Shown piece after piece: positions 17,332-25,039 of a stretch of DNA of 50,909 nt. Source of the DNA: an uncultured Lachnospiraceae bacterium (GTDB lineage: Bacteria > Bacillota > Clostridia > Lachnospirales > Lachnospiraceae); the NCBI GenBank assembly GCA_947631505.1, contig CANRLR010000019.1, forward strand, positions 1 to 50,909, in the 5' to 3' direction. Position numbers and translations under genes: made by a program. The notes beneath the pieces were generated by a model. That model was not told where the DNA came from. It ran no database searches and was given only the letters and a program-made list of their open reading frames with translations. Each line of letters starts with the position of its first letter. The first letter of the stretch is position 1.

Positions 17332-18642
17332 GTGAAAGATTATTTTGATTTTATGGATAAAAGTGTCAGTCCCTTTCATGCCGTGAGGGAGGCAGTAAAA
17401 AGGTTAGAAGAGCAGGGCTTCCAGAAAATAGAAGAGAGTGAACAATGGCAGCTTCAGAAGGGCGGCAGATATTATGTCACCCGCAATCAGTCCAGTATCC
17501 TTGCATTTGATGTGCCGGACGGGAAACCGGGCTATTATCACATGACAGCCAGCCACAGTGATAGTCCGACATTTCGTATTAAGAAAAATAAGATGGAAGG
17601 AACTTACTACGCCAGAGCAGAGATAGAAGGATATGGCGGCATCATTTATTCCAGCTGGATGGACCGGCCGCTGACGTTTGCCGGGCGGGTCGTGGTAAAA
17701 ACACCGGAGGGATTGATGACTCATCTTGTTGCACCGGATAAAGATATTTTTGTGATTCCGAATCTGGCCATTCATTTCAACCGGGAGATCAATAAGGGAT
17801 ATTCTTATAATCCGCAGATTGATTTACAACCTCTTTATGGCAGCTGTGAATGTGACTTGCGGGAACAAATTCGGGATGAGCTACGGGACTGCCGGGAACC
17901 GGTAAGAAAGAACGAAAATATTCTCGATATGGATTTGGTACTGGCAGTCCGTCAGAAAGCCAGTGTGCTGGGGGCAAAGGGCGAGTATTATATTTCACCG
18001 CGGATCGATGATCTTGGCTGTGCATATACGACACTTTCAGGATATCTGAATTCAGTTGATACTGCTAAAAGTGATGGGATTCGTATTTGGGCAATGTTTG
18101 ATAATGAAGAAGTAGGAAGTGGGACAAGGCAGGGGGCAATGGGGGATTTTCTTCCCTCTGTCATTTCACGGATGGAAAATCTGCTGGGAATGACAGAAGA
18201 AGAGAGCAGACAGATTCGCAGCCGGAGCCTGCTGATCAGTGCGGATAATGCACATGCCACGCACCCGAATCTGCCGGAGAAGAGTGATAAGGAATTTCCG
18301 GTAATTTTGAACCATGGAATTGTGATGAAATATAATGCCAGTCAGAGATACACAACAACCGGAATGACAGCGGCTGTATTTGGGGAGATATGCAGAAGGG
18401 CGGATGTTCCGCTTCAGCATTTTGCCAATCGGGCAGATGCTCCGGGAGGAAGCACATTAGGAAATCTTCTCAGTCATCAGCTGAGTATTCCTATGTTAGA
18501 TATCGGTCTTCCCCAGCTGGCGATGCACAGTGCGGTTGAGACAGCCGGCTGTGAAGATGTGTTTTCTATGACAAAGGCAATTCATGCTTTTTATGAGAGC
18601 AGGGTCTATCAGGAGAGAGACGGTGTCTGGAAAGGAATATAG
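17332..18642 (+). CDS. apeB: M18 family aminopeptidase
   Basis: Zinc aminopeptidase of the aspartyl-aminopeptidase family, about 436 aa. Metal and catalytic segments are YHMTASHSDSPTF, PRIDDLGCAYT, MFDNEEVGSGTRQGA and a C-terminal MHSAVETAGCED. The start is uncertain: GTG 17332 has AAAAGGAG ten bases upstream and begins VKDYFDFMDKSVSPFHA, matching the family N-terminus; an in-frame ATG at 17311 has no clear site. Possibly co-transcribed with hflX. Confidence 0.85.
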   Translation: MKDYFDFMDKSVSPFHAVREAVKRLEEQGFQKIEESEQWQLQKGGRYYVTRNQSSILAFDVPDGKPGYYHMTASHSDSPTFRIKKNKMEGTYYARAEIEGYGGIIYSSWMDRPLTFAGRVVVKTPEGLMTHLVAPDKDIFVIPNLAIHFNREINKGYSYNPQIDLQPLYGSCECDLREQIRDELRDCREPVRKNENILDMDLVLAVRQKASVLGAKGEYYISPRIDDLGCAYTTLSGYLNSVDTAKSDGIRIWAMFDNEEVGSGTRQGAMGDFLPSVISRMENLLGMTEEESRQIRSRSLLISADNAHATHPNLPEKSDKEFPVILNHGIVMKYNASQRYTTTGMTAAVFGEICRRADVPLQHFANRADAPGGSTLGNLLSHQLSIPMLDIGLPQLAMHSAVETAGCEDVFSMTKAIHAFYESRVYQERDGVWKGI

Positions 18643-18729
18643 AGGTTCGGAATAGAAAATTACGAATAATGTAATGGTAATGGGGGATACTGATTCTATC
18701 TAATATAGAATAAGGAGTTGAAAACTACA

Positions 18730-19164
18730 ATGATAGAAGATGATACAATAAAATTGCTGCGGGAGTGTGACGCGGGAATTAAAATGGGAGTAGCGTCAAT
18801 TGACGAGGTTCTGGACTATGTGAATAATGAAACATTTAAAAACTATCTGACGGACTGCAAAAATGAACATGTGAAGCTGCAAGCGGAAATACAGACACTA
18901 TTGGACTGTTATCAGGATGAGGGAAAAGAGCCTAACCCGATAGCAAAAGGAATGTCGTGGATGAAGACAAATGTAAAGCTTGTTATGAATGAATCCGACC
19001 AAACAATTGCGGATTTAATAACCGATGGCTGTAATATGGGGACAAAATCCCTGAGTAAATATTTGAACCAGTATAAGGCGGCCGATGAAAAATCGAAGGA
19101 TATCACAAAGCGGCTGATCAAACTGGAAGAGAGACTGGTCGCAGATATTCGTGAGTATTTGTAA
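18730..19164 (+). CDS. DUF2383-like four-helix protein
   Basis: A 144-aa, mostly helical protein (LLRECDAGIKMGVASIDEVL; ADLITDGCNMGTKSLSKYLN) resembling the ferritin-like DUF2383/PA2169 group. No metal ligand set could be confirmed by eye. ATG 18730 is preferred because AAGGAG at 18712-18717 lies 12 bases upstream; an in-frame TTG at 18718 abuts that site. It is convergent with the left licD gene with 25 bp between. Function unknown. Confidence 0.55.
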   Translation: MIEDDTIKLLRECDAGIKMGVASIDEVLDYVNNETFKNYLTDCKNEHVKLQAEIQTLLDCYQDEGKEPNPIAKGMSWMKTNVKLVMNESDQTIADLITDGCNMGTKSLSKYLNQYKAADEKSKDITKRLIKLEERLVADIREYL

Positions 19165-19189
19165 ACATCATTTCCCATCTCTGTCTCTA

Positions 19190-21526
19190 TTAAATTTTTT
19201 GCAGCATTACCGCTTTATTTTGTAGCCGGCAGGTATGGAACACCGTTCCGCCATCTCCATAGCAGGCATCACAAAGTGAAATTGCAGCAGCAGCTTCGGG
19301 AGAATGATCATAAATACCCCATCCGCTATTTTGGTAGTGCTGTACCAGTTCACGGTATTGCCGCCAAAGTCCCGGATGGTTTTTTCGCAGCAATTCCCGG
19401 GCATTATAATCCGGATGCCATATCAGTGCTATTTCATCCTGATAATTTCTGAAAGCACAAAAGGTCTGTTCCATTTTCATGAGCATTTTTTCTTTGTGGT
19501 ACAATAAGGCACTGGTACTTGTACTATATAATACAATTTTTTTGAGGGTGCCATCCGGTTTCTGGATAATCGGCAGCCATTCTTCTGAAATTTCTTCCTT
19601 TTCCATGAGAGTGTTGGTTTTATGATCGTATACCGGAGAACCAATGCCGGCGATTTTCTCTCTCCAGATTTCTTTTGTATCTTCCCCGGCAAATGCGGTC
19701 AATAGTTCGACATATACGTTTTTCATTTGTTCCGACTGAACGATGACTTTGTCTGCATTTACCACACCTGGCATATTGCAATAGTATTTTAGTGCTTCCC
19801 GTGTACGCTTATCTTCTGGAGCCACTTCATCCATGACCAGTGCCGGTATATAGATGAGCTGGTTCGTGTATTTTCGGAGATTGCTAGAGTAAAAAAACGG
19901 GTGCAGGGTAAGGGTATAATCAAATTCATCATAGGGGCATTGAATTACTATCACATCCGGATGGTGTGTTTCAAAATGATATTCCTCGTAAGAAGTAATC
20001 GTTACTTCTTTTGGATAGCCATCGGTTTCGTAGTGCATTTCATCCTTTTTGACTCTTCCCAGAGAATCCTTGTAATAATAAGGTGACGGGATGACATATA
20101 CATCCGTATCTGCAGACTTCATTGCTGCACGCCATACGGATTCCAAGGCATTCCAGTGAGTACATTTATAGGGAATAAAAACAATTTCTTTTTGTACCGG
20201 GAAATCCTGCCGGAATATATCGTCTAACTGTTCTGCGAATGTTGACAGCTTTCCGGATATTTCCTCTGTAAGAGAGGAAGATGGTAGTTCCGTTCTTTCC
20301 TGCAGCTGCTGGTAAATGAGAAATAGCTGTTCGCAGTACTGTTCTAACACAGGAATACCGGCATGATTCTGTCCACACTGTTTCTCCACCAAATGACCGA
20401 TCTGAATGGCAGTATCCTGACAGTCCCCAATGAGGAGGCATGCAGAATTAATTTGTCCGCTGTGCAATAGCATTATAATATTATCATGTGCTTCTGTAAG
20501 GAGCATCAGAATGTTCCTTATCTGATTGCGAAACTGAACCGCTTTATCAATTTTCCGATTATTTGCTGACTGCATTATTGCACGAACAATTTCCCCATCG
20601 GTTTCATACATATAATGCTCTAACGGGGACACAGGAAACAGATGCTTTTCCCCTTCTTTAAAATAAGGATAGGCATGAGAGTCACACGTACGGATTGGAC
20701 GCATCCAGCCCGCTCCATATTTTATCTGCAGCAGCTGTTCGTAACCGGAGGGAACTTCTATCTGCATCTGTTCAAAGGGAACTTTAATACATTGTTCAAA
20801 GCACGATTTCGGAAATTTGTAATGTTCGTTCTGATTGCACCAAATTGCTAACATGGTAACTTCATCGGATTCGTTTTCGTGGTAAACTTCAGACAACCGT
20901 TCAAAAGCCAGATGATACAGCTGTTCTTTGATAGGCTTGTCCCGCACGATCTCTGCCCTGAAAATTTCTTCTATTTTCCTTAAATATTCTTCTAAAGTTC
21001 TTCCTTCTTTGATTTTTCCTGTATTTATCAGAGATACTACACCGGTTACCAGTACCATTAACTTTTTAAAAAAAATCAGGTCTTTTTTGTCTTTGGGCAG
21101 ATAATCCAGCCGGAAAATATCCACTCCCGCACTATAAGGGAATCCATGGCATTGTTCCAGCATTTCCTTTGAGACAAAAGCGGATCTGGAATTTTGAATT
21201 TTAATGACCATGTTGTCATCCTCTTTTGAATGGAAGTCCGAAACAAAATAACCCGGTGGTAATTCATCGAGCACGGCAACTAACTTGTCATATTCTTTTC
21301 CTAACATACAGATATCAAAATCATCATCCCATGGGATCATCCCACCGTGGCGGACAGCACCTAACAGTGTTCCGAAATCCGCAAAAAAAGTAATACCATG
21401 CTTTTGGCATAAATCCTGTATGACATGCAGCACTTCCATCTGTGCTGCCCATGCCCGCTTCATGATACTCGGTACATAAAAACCTTCCCGTACTTCATCT
21501 TCAAAATAAGAATCTGCAAATTCCAT
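19190..21526 (-). CDS. LicD-family transferase with TagF-like C-terminal domain (left arm)
   Basis: A 778-aa protein. The N-terminal LicD domain has GTLLGAVRHGG (residues 52-62) and the metal motif PWDDDFD (65-71). Family role: transfer of phosphocholine or similar groups from CDP/CMP donors to glycans. Residues ~330-430 are helical. The C-terminal ~320 residues (VVNADKVIVQSEQMK; LIWHPDYNARELLRK; CDACYGDGGTVF) recall the GT-B fold of CDP-glycerol glycerophosphotransferases. It follows the left flagellin after a terminator, mirroring the flagellin-licD order on the right. No signal peptide, so probably cytoplasmic. Donor and acceptor are unknown; CMP-aminoethylphosphonate is a context-based guess. 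The start follows AATGGAG. Confidence 0.72.
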   Translation of the reverse strand: MEFADSYFEDEVREGFYVPSIMKRAWAAQMEVLHVIQDLCQKHGITFFADFGTLLGAVRHGGMIPWDDDFDICMLGKEYDKLVAVLDELPPGYFVSDFHSKEDDNMVIKIQNSRSAFVSKEMLEQCHGFPYSAGVDIFRLDYLPKDKKDLIFFKKLMVLVTGVVSLINTGKIKEGRTLEEYLRKIEEIFRAEIVRDKPIKEQLYHLAFERLSEVYHENESDEVTMLAIWCNQNEHYKFPKSCFEQCIKVPFEQMQIEVPSGYEQLLQIKYGAGWMRPIRTCDSHAYPYFKEGEKHLFPVSPLEHYMYETDGEIVRAIMQSANNRKIDKAVQFRNQIRNILMLLTEAHDNIIMLLHSGQINSACLLIGDCQDTAIQIGHLVEKQCGQNHAGIPVLEQYCEQLFLIYQQLQERTELPSSSLTEEISGKLSTFAEQLDDIFRQDFPVQKEIVFIPYKCTHWNALESVWRAAMKSADTDVYVIPSPYYYKDSLGRVKKDEMHYETDGYPKEVTITSYEEYHFETHHPDVIVIQCPYDEFDYTLTLHPFFYSSNLRKYTNQLIYIPALVMDEVAPEDKRTREALKYYCNMPGVVNADKVIVQSEQMKNVYVELLTAFAGEDTKEIWREKIAGIGSPVYDHKTNTLMEKEEISEEWLPIIQKPDGTLKKIVLYSTSTSALLYHKEKMLMKMEQTFCAFRNYQDEIALIWHPDYNARELLRKNHPGLWRQYRELVQHYQNSGWGIYDHSPEAAAAISLCDACYGDGGTVFHTCRLQNKAVMLQKI

Positions 21527-21578
21527 AGTTGGTCTCCATTCTTTCTGATATTACCCCAGTTGATTCCCGGTTATGAAA

Positions 21579-21608
21579 AATAGAGGACATTGCTGTCCCC
21601 TATTTTCT
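21579..21608 (-). terminator. Intrinsic terminator after the left flagellin gene
   Basis: A 13-pair stem (one G:T) closes a GCAA loop: on the minus strand AAAATAGGGGACA, GCAA, TGTCCTCTATTTT. The loop and stem resemble the terminator after the right flagellin, so the two ends are homologous. Confidence 0.8.
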
Positions 21609-21648
21609 GCACAACCAATTGAAATCCGTTTACTGAACCAATCGTACA

Positions 21649-22581
21649 TTACTGTAACAGTGAAAGCACTCCCTGATTTGCCTGATTTGCCTGAGCCAGC
21701 ATAGAAGTAGCTGCCTGCTGCAAGATACTCTCCTTGGAGAATCTTGTCATTTCATCTGCCATATCCGTATCACGGATGCGGGATTCAGCAGACTGCAAGT
21801 TCTCAGCGGTGTTATCATCCACTTTAACGGTGTACTCTAAGCGGTTTTGGATGGCACCTAATTTTGAACGCTCGGTAGAAACATCCTTAATCATATCATC
21901 TACCGTTTTCAGCATAGCACTCATAAGATCACCACTGGCAACGGAAGTTGTAAGAACCGAAGTCTGGGCAATACCGGTGGCTTCTACAAAGCTGCCGGTA
22001 ATGATGCTTGTTGATACCGAAGCTGTATAAGATGTTTTTACGCCTGCTGCACCACTAGAAGCAAATGTTGCCAGACACCACTTAACTGCTTTAATGGTAA
22101 CTTCAATACCCTGTCCTTTGTTAGCACCGACCTGTAAATACTGATCTTTATAAGAACCATCTAACAGTTTCTTTTTGTTAAATTCCGTATCTGTGCTGAT
22201 ACGAGTGTACTCTTCTTTCAGTGTGTCGATTTCATCCTGAATTTTCTGGTAATCATTTTCCTGTGAAGCATCTAATACACCGGTGTTGGACGCCTGTACG
22301 ATCAGTTCACGGGTTCTCTGCAGAATCGCATGCTGCTGGTCCATCGCACCTTCTGCTGTCTGAATCATGGAAATACCATCCTGAGCATTGTCCGAAGCAC
22401 GGTTCAGACCGCGGACCTGAGCTCTCATTTTTTCAGAAATGGCCAATCCTGCGGCATCATCTGCGGCACGGTTTATCCGGTAACCACTGGATAGTTTTTC
22501 CGTAGATTTTGCAAGGTTATTTCCTACGATTCCTAACTGTCTGTTTGCATTCATAGATGTAATGTTGTGTTGTACGATCAT
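21649..22581 (-). CDS. Flagellin (left, predicted OFF in this orientation)
   Basis: A 310-aa flagellin with conserved D0/D1 ends: N-terminal MIVQHNITSMNANRQLGIVG and SSGYRINRAADDAAGLAISE, C-terminal AATSMLAQANQANQGVLSLL. The central region (~165-235; VKTSYTASVSTSIITGSFVE) differs from the right flagellin and is about 40 residues longer, so the two filaments should differ at the surface. LQRTRELIVQASN keeps the D1 motif associated with TLR5 recognition. The leader matches that of the right gene, but no sigma-28 promoter is visible upstream; it would be supplied only after inversion of 22737-25015. Strong CTCCTT (minus AAGGAGG) site seven bases before ATG. Confidence 0.95.
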   Translation of the reverse strand: MIVQHNITSMNANRQLGIVGNNLAKSTEKLSSGYRINRAADDAAGLAISEKMRAQVRGLNRASDNAQDGISMIQTAEGAMDQQHAILQRTRELIVQASNTGVLDASQENDYQKIQDEIDTLKEEYTRISTDTEFNKKKLLDGSYKDQYLQVGANKGQGIEVTIKAVKWCLATFASSGAAGVKTSYTASVSTSIITGSFVEATGIAQTSVLTTSVASGDLMSAMLKTVDDMIKDVSTERSKLGAIQNRLEYTVKVDDNTAENLQSAESRIRDTDMADEMTRFSKESILQQAATSMLAQANQANQGVLSLLQ

Positions 22582-22587
22582 AATAAA

Positions 22588-22624
22588 CCCTCCTTGTTTT
22601 TACAACCGCAAATCCATTTGCGGT
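22588..22624 (-). promoter_or_regulatory. CsrA-like hairpin plus Shine-Dalgarno site, left flagellin leader
   Basis: A perfect 8-bp stem (ACCGCAAA / TTTGCGGT) displays a TGGA loop (ATGGA with its closing base), ending ten bases before an AAGGAGGG Shine-Dalgarno. CsrA typically binds GGA in a hairpin loop plus a second GGA at the SD, as known for the Bacillus subtilis hag leader. CsrA control here is inference. Confidence 0.5.
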
Positions 22625-22652
22625 GTTGATTTCATTATTTTGTTTATAATAT

Positions 22653-22710
22653 CTAAAGGAGTAGAGATTTTTGCTGCGGGCCCGGCAGCAGACCTTGTCA
22701 CTCGCTTTAG
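22653..22710 (-). ncRNA. Structured flagellin leader element (left copy)
   Basis: On the minus strand an outer CTAAAG/CTTTAG pairing encloses an inner hairpin TGCTGC-CGGGCCC-GCAGCA (22672-22690). The right flagellin has the same element with a base-pair change in the inner stem and the identical CGGGCCC loop. This is a 5'-UTR element, not a separate gene. Confidence 0.6.
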
Positions 22711-22736
22711 CTACTATCTGTTTTTTGGCAGCTAGT

Positions 22737-22764
22737 ATGCAATAGTTGTTACTAAAAGGTTGCA
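22737..22764 (+). repeat. Left inverted repeat, predicted recombinase site IRL
   Basis: A 28-bp element that, read on the minus strand, matches the right repeat at 23 of 28 positions, including an unbroken TTTAGTAACAA core and the outer TGCAAC and TTGCAT arms. The element is itself an imperfect palindrome (ATGCAA ... TTGCA), the usual form of a tyrosine-recombinase core site. Confidence 0.8.
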
Positions 22765-22776
22765 AAATGATATTGT
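22749..22776 (+). promoter_or_regulatory. Candidate sigma-A promoter for the ATPase gene, overlapping IRL
   Basis: TTACTA (22749-22754), 16-bp spacer, TATTGT (22771-22776). The same arrangement, TTGCTA-N16-TATAGT, overlaps the third repeat before the recombinase gene. The -35 lies inside the recombination site, so recombinase occupancy could repress it. Confidence 0.4.
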
Positions 22777-22831
22777 AAATCAAAAGAGAATGACATATAA
22801 TATTACAAAAGGTCTTGGTACAGGAAAAAAA

Positions 22832-22845
22832 TGCGTATATACGCA
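22832..22845. promoter_or_regulatory. Perfect 14-bp palindrome upstream of the ATPase gene
   Basis: TGCGTATATACGCA, flanked by A-runs on the right-hand strand, 24 bp before the ATPase start. It may be an operator for a dimeric regulator; on the minus strand it is followed by seven Ts and could act as a weak terminator that keeps segment-internal transcripts from entering the left flagellin gene. Confidence 0.4.
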
Positions 22846-22868
22846 AAAATTCCATGAGAGGTGTAGCT

Positions 22869-24167
22869 ATGATAGAAAGAAAGAGTTATTTGGATAAGCT
22901 GATAAGCAAACAGAATAACGGTCTGATTAAAATTATTACGGGAATTAGAAGGTCAGGAAAATCCTATTTGCTTTTTGAAATATATAAGCAATATTTAATT
23001 GGCTCGGGGATAAAGCAGGAATGCATTATTGAACTTCCCTTAGATGAAATTCAAAATATGAAGTATCGTAATCCTATTGAGTTAGATCAATATATCCGGG
23101 AAAAGGTTTCGGATACGGATAAATATTATTATGTTTTTATTGATGAAATACAGATGGTCAGCGAAATTCAGAACCCATATATAAAACACAGCAGTGCAAA
23201 AATAGGGTTTGTGGATGTTTTGTTAGGACTCATGAAATTAAAGAATGCCGATATTTATGTTACCGGAAGCAATTCTAAAATGCTTTCTTCTGATATTTTA
23301 ACCGAATTTAAAGACCGGGGAGATGAAATACATGTAAGTCCATTGACATATAAGGAATTTTATAAGTCTTATAAGGGAGAACAACGGCATGCATGGCGGG
23401 AGTATTTTACCTATGGGGGGCTTCCCCTTGTAACATTGAAAAAGACGCATGAGGAGAAGAGTAAATATTTGAGAGATTTATTTGCAAAAACCTACATTAC
23501 AGATGTGATTGAACGAAATAAAATGAATCATAATCAGGAACTATTAGAAGATTTATTAAATTACATTTCTTCGGCAGTTGGTTCTCTGACAAATCCAAGT
23601 AAATTGGCAAAAACCTTTAAAAGTGTAAAAAATGTATCCATTTCTTCGGAGACAATTAACAAATATTTGGATTACTTTGAAGATGCCTTTATTATTACAA
23701 AAGCCCAGCGGTATAATGTTAAGGGAAGAAAATATATCGGAAGTCCCCTCAAATATTATTTTACAGATATCGGACTGCGAAATGCCAGATTAGGTTTCCG
23801 GCAGCAGGAGGAAAATCATATTATGGAAAACATTATATTTAATGAGCTTAAATTCAGAGAATTTGATATTGACGTTGGTGTTGTGGAATACAATTCAAAA
23901 AATGATGCCGGGAAAAGTATTCGTACAAATCTTGAAATAGATTTTGTTGCCAATAAGGGAAGCCAAAGGTATTATATTCAATCTGCTTTGACGGTATCTG
24001 AAGAAGAGAAGAGATTACAGGAAATTAATTCGCTGAAGCGGGTAGATGATTCTTACAAAAAAATTGTAGTGGTAAAGGATGATATAGTTCCGTGGCATGA
24101 TGAATATGGCATACTTTATATAGGAATTGAAGAATTTTTACTGGAACAAAATAGTTTGGAATTATAA
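22869..24167 (+). CDS. AAA_14/DUF4143-type ATPase carried on the invertible segment
   Basis: A 432-aa protein: N-terminal P-loop (GIRRSGKS, residues ~25-32), Walker B (YVFIDEIQ, ~93-100), a sensor-like VTGSNSKML, then a C-terminal DUF4143 region with EIDFVANKG ... YYIQSA that resembles a degenerate PD-(D/E)XK nuclease core. Such ATPases are widespread in gut Firmicutes and Bacteroidetes with no clear function. ATG 22869 follows GAGAGGTG; an upstream in-frame start at 22815 lies across the palindrome and lacks a site. Its role in the switch is unknown; it may be cargo. Lower GC than the flanking flagellins. Confidence 0.75.
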   Translation: MIERKSYLDKLISKQNNGLIKIITGIRRSGKSYLLFEIYKQYLIGSGIKQECIIELPLDEIQNMKYRNPIELDQYIREKVSDTDKYYYVFIDEIQMVSEIQNPYIKHSSAKIGFVDVLLGLMKLKNADIYVTGSNSKMLSSDILTEFKDRGDEIHVSPLTYKEFYKSYKGEQRHAWREYFTYGGLPLVTLKKTHEEKSKYLRDLFAKTYITDVIERNKMNHNQELLEDLLNYISSAVGSLTNPSKLAKTFKSVKNVSISSETINKYLDYFEDAFIITKAQRYNVKGRKYIGSPLKYYFTDIGLRNARLGFRQQEENHIMENIIFNELKFREFDIDVGVVEYNSKNDAGKSIRTNLEIDFVANKGSQRYYIQSALTVSEEEKRLQEINSLKRVDDSYKKIVVVKDDIVPWHDEYGILYIGIEEFLLEQNSLEL

Positions 24168-24211
24168 TATTACCGATGGCTGTTCATACTATTGGTAAAG
24201 CAGTCAGTTTT

Positions 24212-24239
24212 TCATTATAGTTGTTGCTAAAAGGTTGTG
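24212..24239 (+). repeat. Third recombinase-site-like repeat (direct with IRL)
   Basis: Matches IRL at 20 of 21 central positions (AGTTGTTRCTAAAAGGTTG), in the same orientation, but its left arm and the last two bases have diverged. The single central difference (G for A in the TTGTTRCTAAA core) falls where tyrosine recombinases need identical overlap sequences, so this copy may be inactive. Confidence 0.6.
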
Positions 24240-24251
24240 GATAACTATAGT
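24224..24251 (+). promoter_or_regulatory. Candidate sigma-A promoter for the recombinase gene
   Basis: TTGCTA (24224-24229), 16-bp spacer, TATAGT (24246-24251), about 40 bp upstream of the recombinase start. The -35 is inside the third repeat, giving a possible autoregulatory site. Confidence 0.4.
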
Positions 24252-24289
24252 AAAATGGAGTCAATAATATAGAGAAAGAAGGTAAAAAA

Positions 24290-24871
24290 ATGAGTACGAC
24301 ACAACCGATTAGAAACAAAGAACAACTGGAGAAATTCAGAAACTATTACAAATACAAGGAAAGAAAACCGAGAAATTATGCCTTAATTGTCTTAGGATTA
24401 AATTCGGCTCTTCGTATCAGCGATATTTTGGCTCTTCGATGGAAAGATGTCTATATCAAAGAATGTAATTGTTATCGAGAGCATATTTATGTAATTGAGA
24501 AAAAAACAGGAAAGGAGAACGTGTTTGCACTTAATCCACCAGCCATCGAGGCATTGGAATTATACCGCAGCTCTATCCAAACATACAACGAGAGCCGGTA
24601 TATCTTTTGCAGCCAGAAATACCCGGAGGAACCACTGAGCCGTTCTCAGGCATTTCGGATTATAAAAAAGGCTGCCGGATGCTGTGGACTGGACAATCAT
24701 ATCAGCTGTCATTCCTTGCGGAAAACTTTTGGATATTTTGCATGGAAGAATGGAGTTCCTCCGGCACTGCTTATGAATATTTATAATCATTCTTCCTATG
24801 AGATTACAAAAAGATATCTCTGCATTGACCAAATGGAAAAAGATGAAGTGTATTTGAACATATTTTTGTGA
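24290..24871 (+). CDS. Compact tyrosine recombinase (FimB/FimE-like invertase)
   Basis: A 193-aa site-specific recombinase consisting essentially of a catalytic domain, the size of FimB/FimE rather than of phage integrases or XerC/D (~300 aa). The catalytic residues are all visible: Arg42 (ALRISD), Lys75 (KTGKEN), His141 and Arg144 (CHSLRKTFG), His167 (YNHSSYE) and the nucleophile Tyr176 (TKRYL). It lies inside the inverted repeats it is predicted to recombine, so it moves with the segment, like hin. The start follows AGAAAGAAGG. It is the best candidate for driving the flagellin switch. Confidence 0.88.
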   Translation: MSTTQPIRNKEQLEKFRNYYKYKERKPRNYALIVLGLNSALRISDILALRWKDVYIKECNCYREHIYVIEKKTGKENVFALNPPAIEALELYRSSIQTYNESRYIFCSQKYPEEPLSRSQAFRIIKKAAGCCGLDNHISCHSLRKTFGYFAWKNGVPPALLMNIYNHSSYEITKRYLCIDQMEKDEVYLNIFL

Positions 24872-24941
24872 CGAAAAAAACGAAAATACGTTACTTTCAG
24901 CAGGTGATCCAAAAAAAATGAAAAAAATTTCAATTTGGGGT

Positions 24942-24968
24942 TAAGTATTTTAGAACAGCTCCGATATA
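24942..24968 (+). promoter_or_regulatory. Sigma-28 (sigma-D) promoter on the invertible segment
   Basis: TAAG at 24942-24945, a 15-bp spacer, then CCGATATA at 24961-24968, close to the TAAA-N14/15-GCCGATAT consensus. It points out through the right repeat into the right flagellin leader, giving a predicted ~200-nt 5' UTR. No equivalent CCGAT element was found upstream of the left flagellin. Confidence 0.75.
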
Positions 24969-24987
24969 TATAGTGTCAGAAAGAAAA

Positions 24988-25015
24988 TGCAACACTTTAG
25001 TAACAAAAGTTGCAT
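24988..25015 (+). repeat. Right inverted repeat, predicted recombinase site IRR
   Basis: A 28-bp partner of IRL (23/28 identical when IRL is read on the minus strand). Its ends are inverted arms (ATGCAAC ... GTTGCAT) around the TTTAGTAACAA core. It lies downstream of the sigma-28 promoter and so is transcribed into the leader. Confidence 0.8.
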
Positions 25016-25039
25016 TTCCAAAATGTTCTGTGATAGTAA

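Larger units (their letters stand above)
22737..25015. mobile_element. Predicted invertible segment (flagellin promoter switch)
   Basis: A 2279-bp segment between 28-bp inverted repeats, lying between two divergent flagellin genes. It encodes an AAA ATPase, a compact tyrosine recombinase with all catalytic residues, and a sigma-28-type promoter 20 bp inside the right repeat pointing out. Inversion would place that promoter at about 22784-22810 on the minus strand, at the same distance from the left flagellin. The layout is analogous to Salmonella hin/H2 but uses a tyrosine rather than a serine recombinase. Inversion itself cannot be seen in a single assembly. Confidence 0.8.

Noticed and set aside
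19190-21526. LicD proteins as ordinary glycosyltransferases
   Set aside because: The GTLLGAVRHGG and PWDDDFD motifs are specific to the LicD nucleotidyltransferase-fold family.
22737-25015. Composite transposon or IS insertion
   Set aside because: No transposase or target duplication; repeats are short, internally palindromic and match a recombinase core site, and flanks are homologous flagellin leaders.
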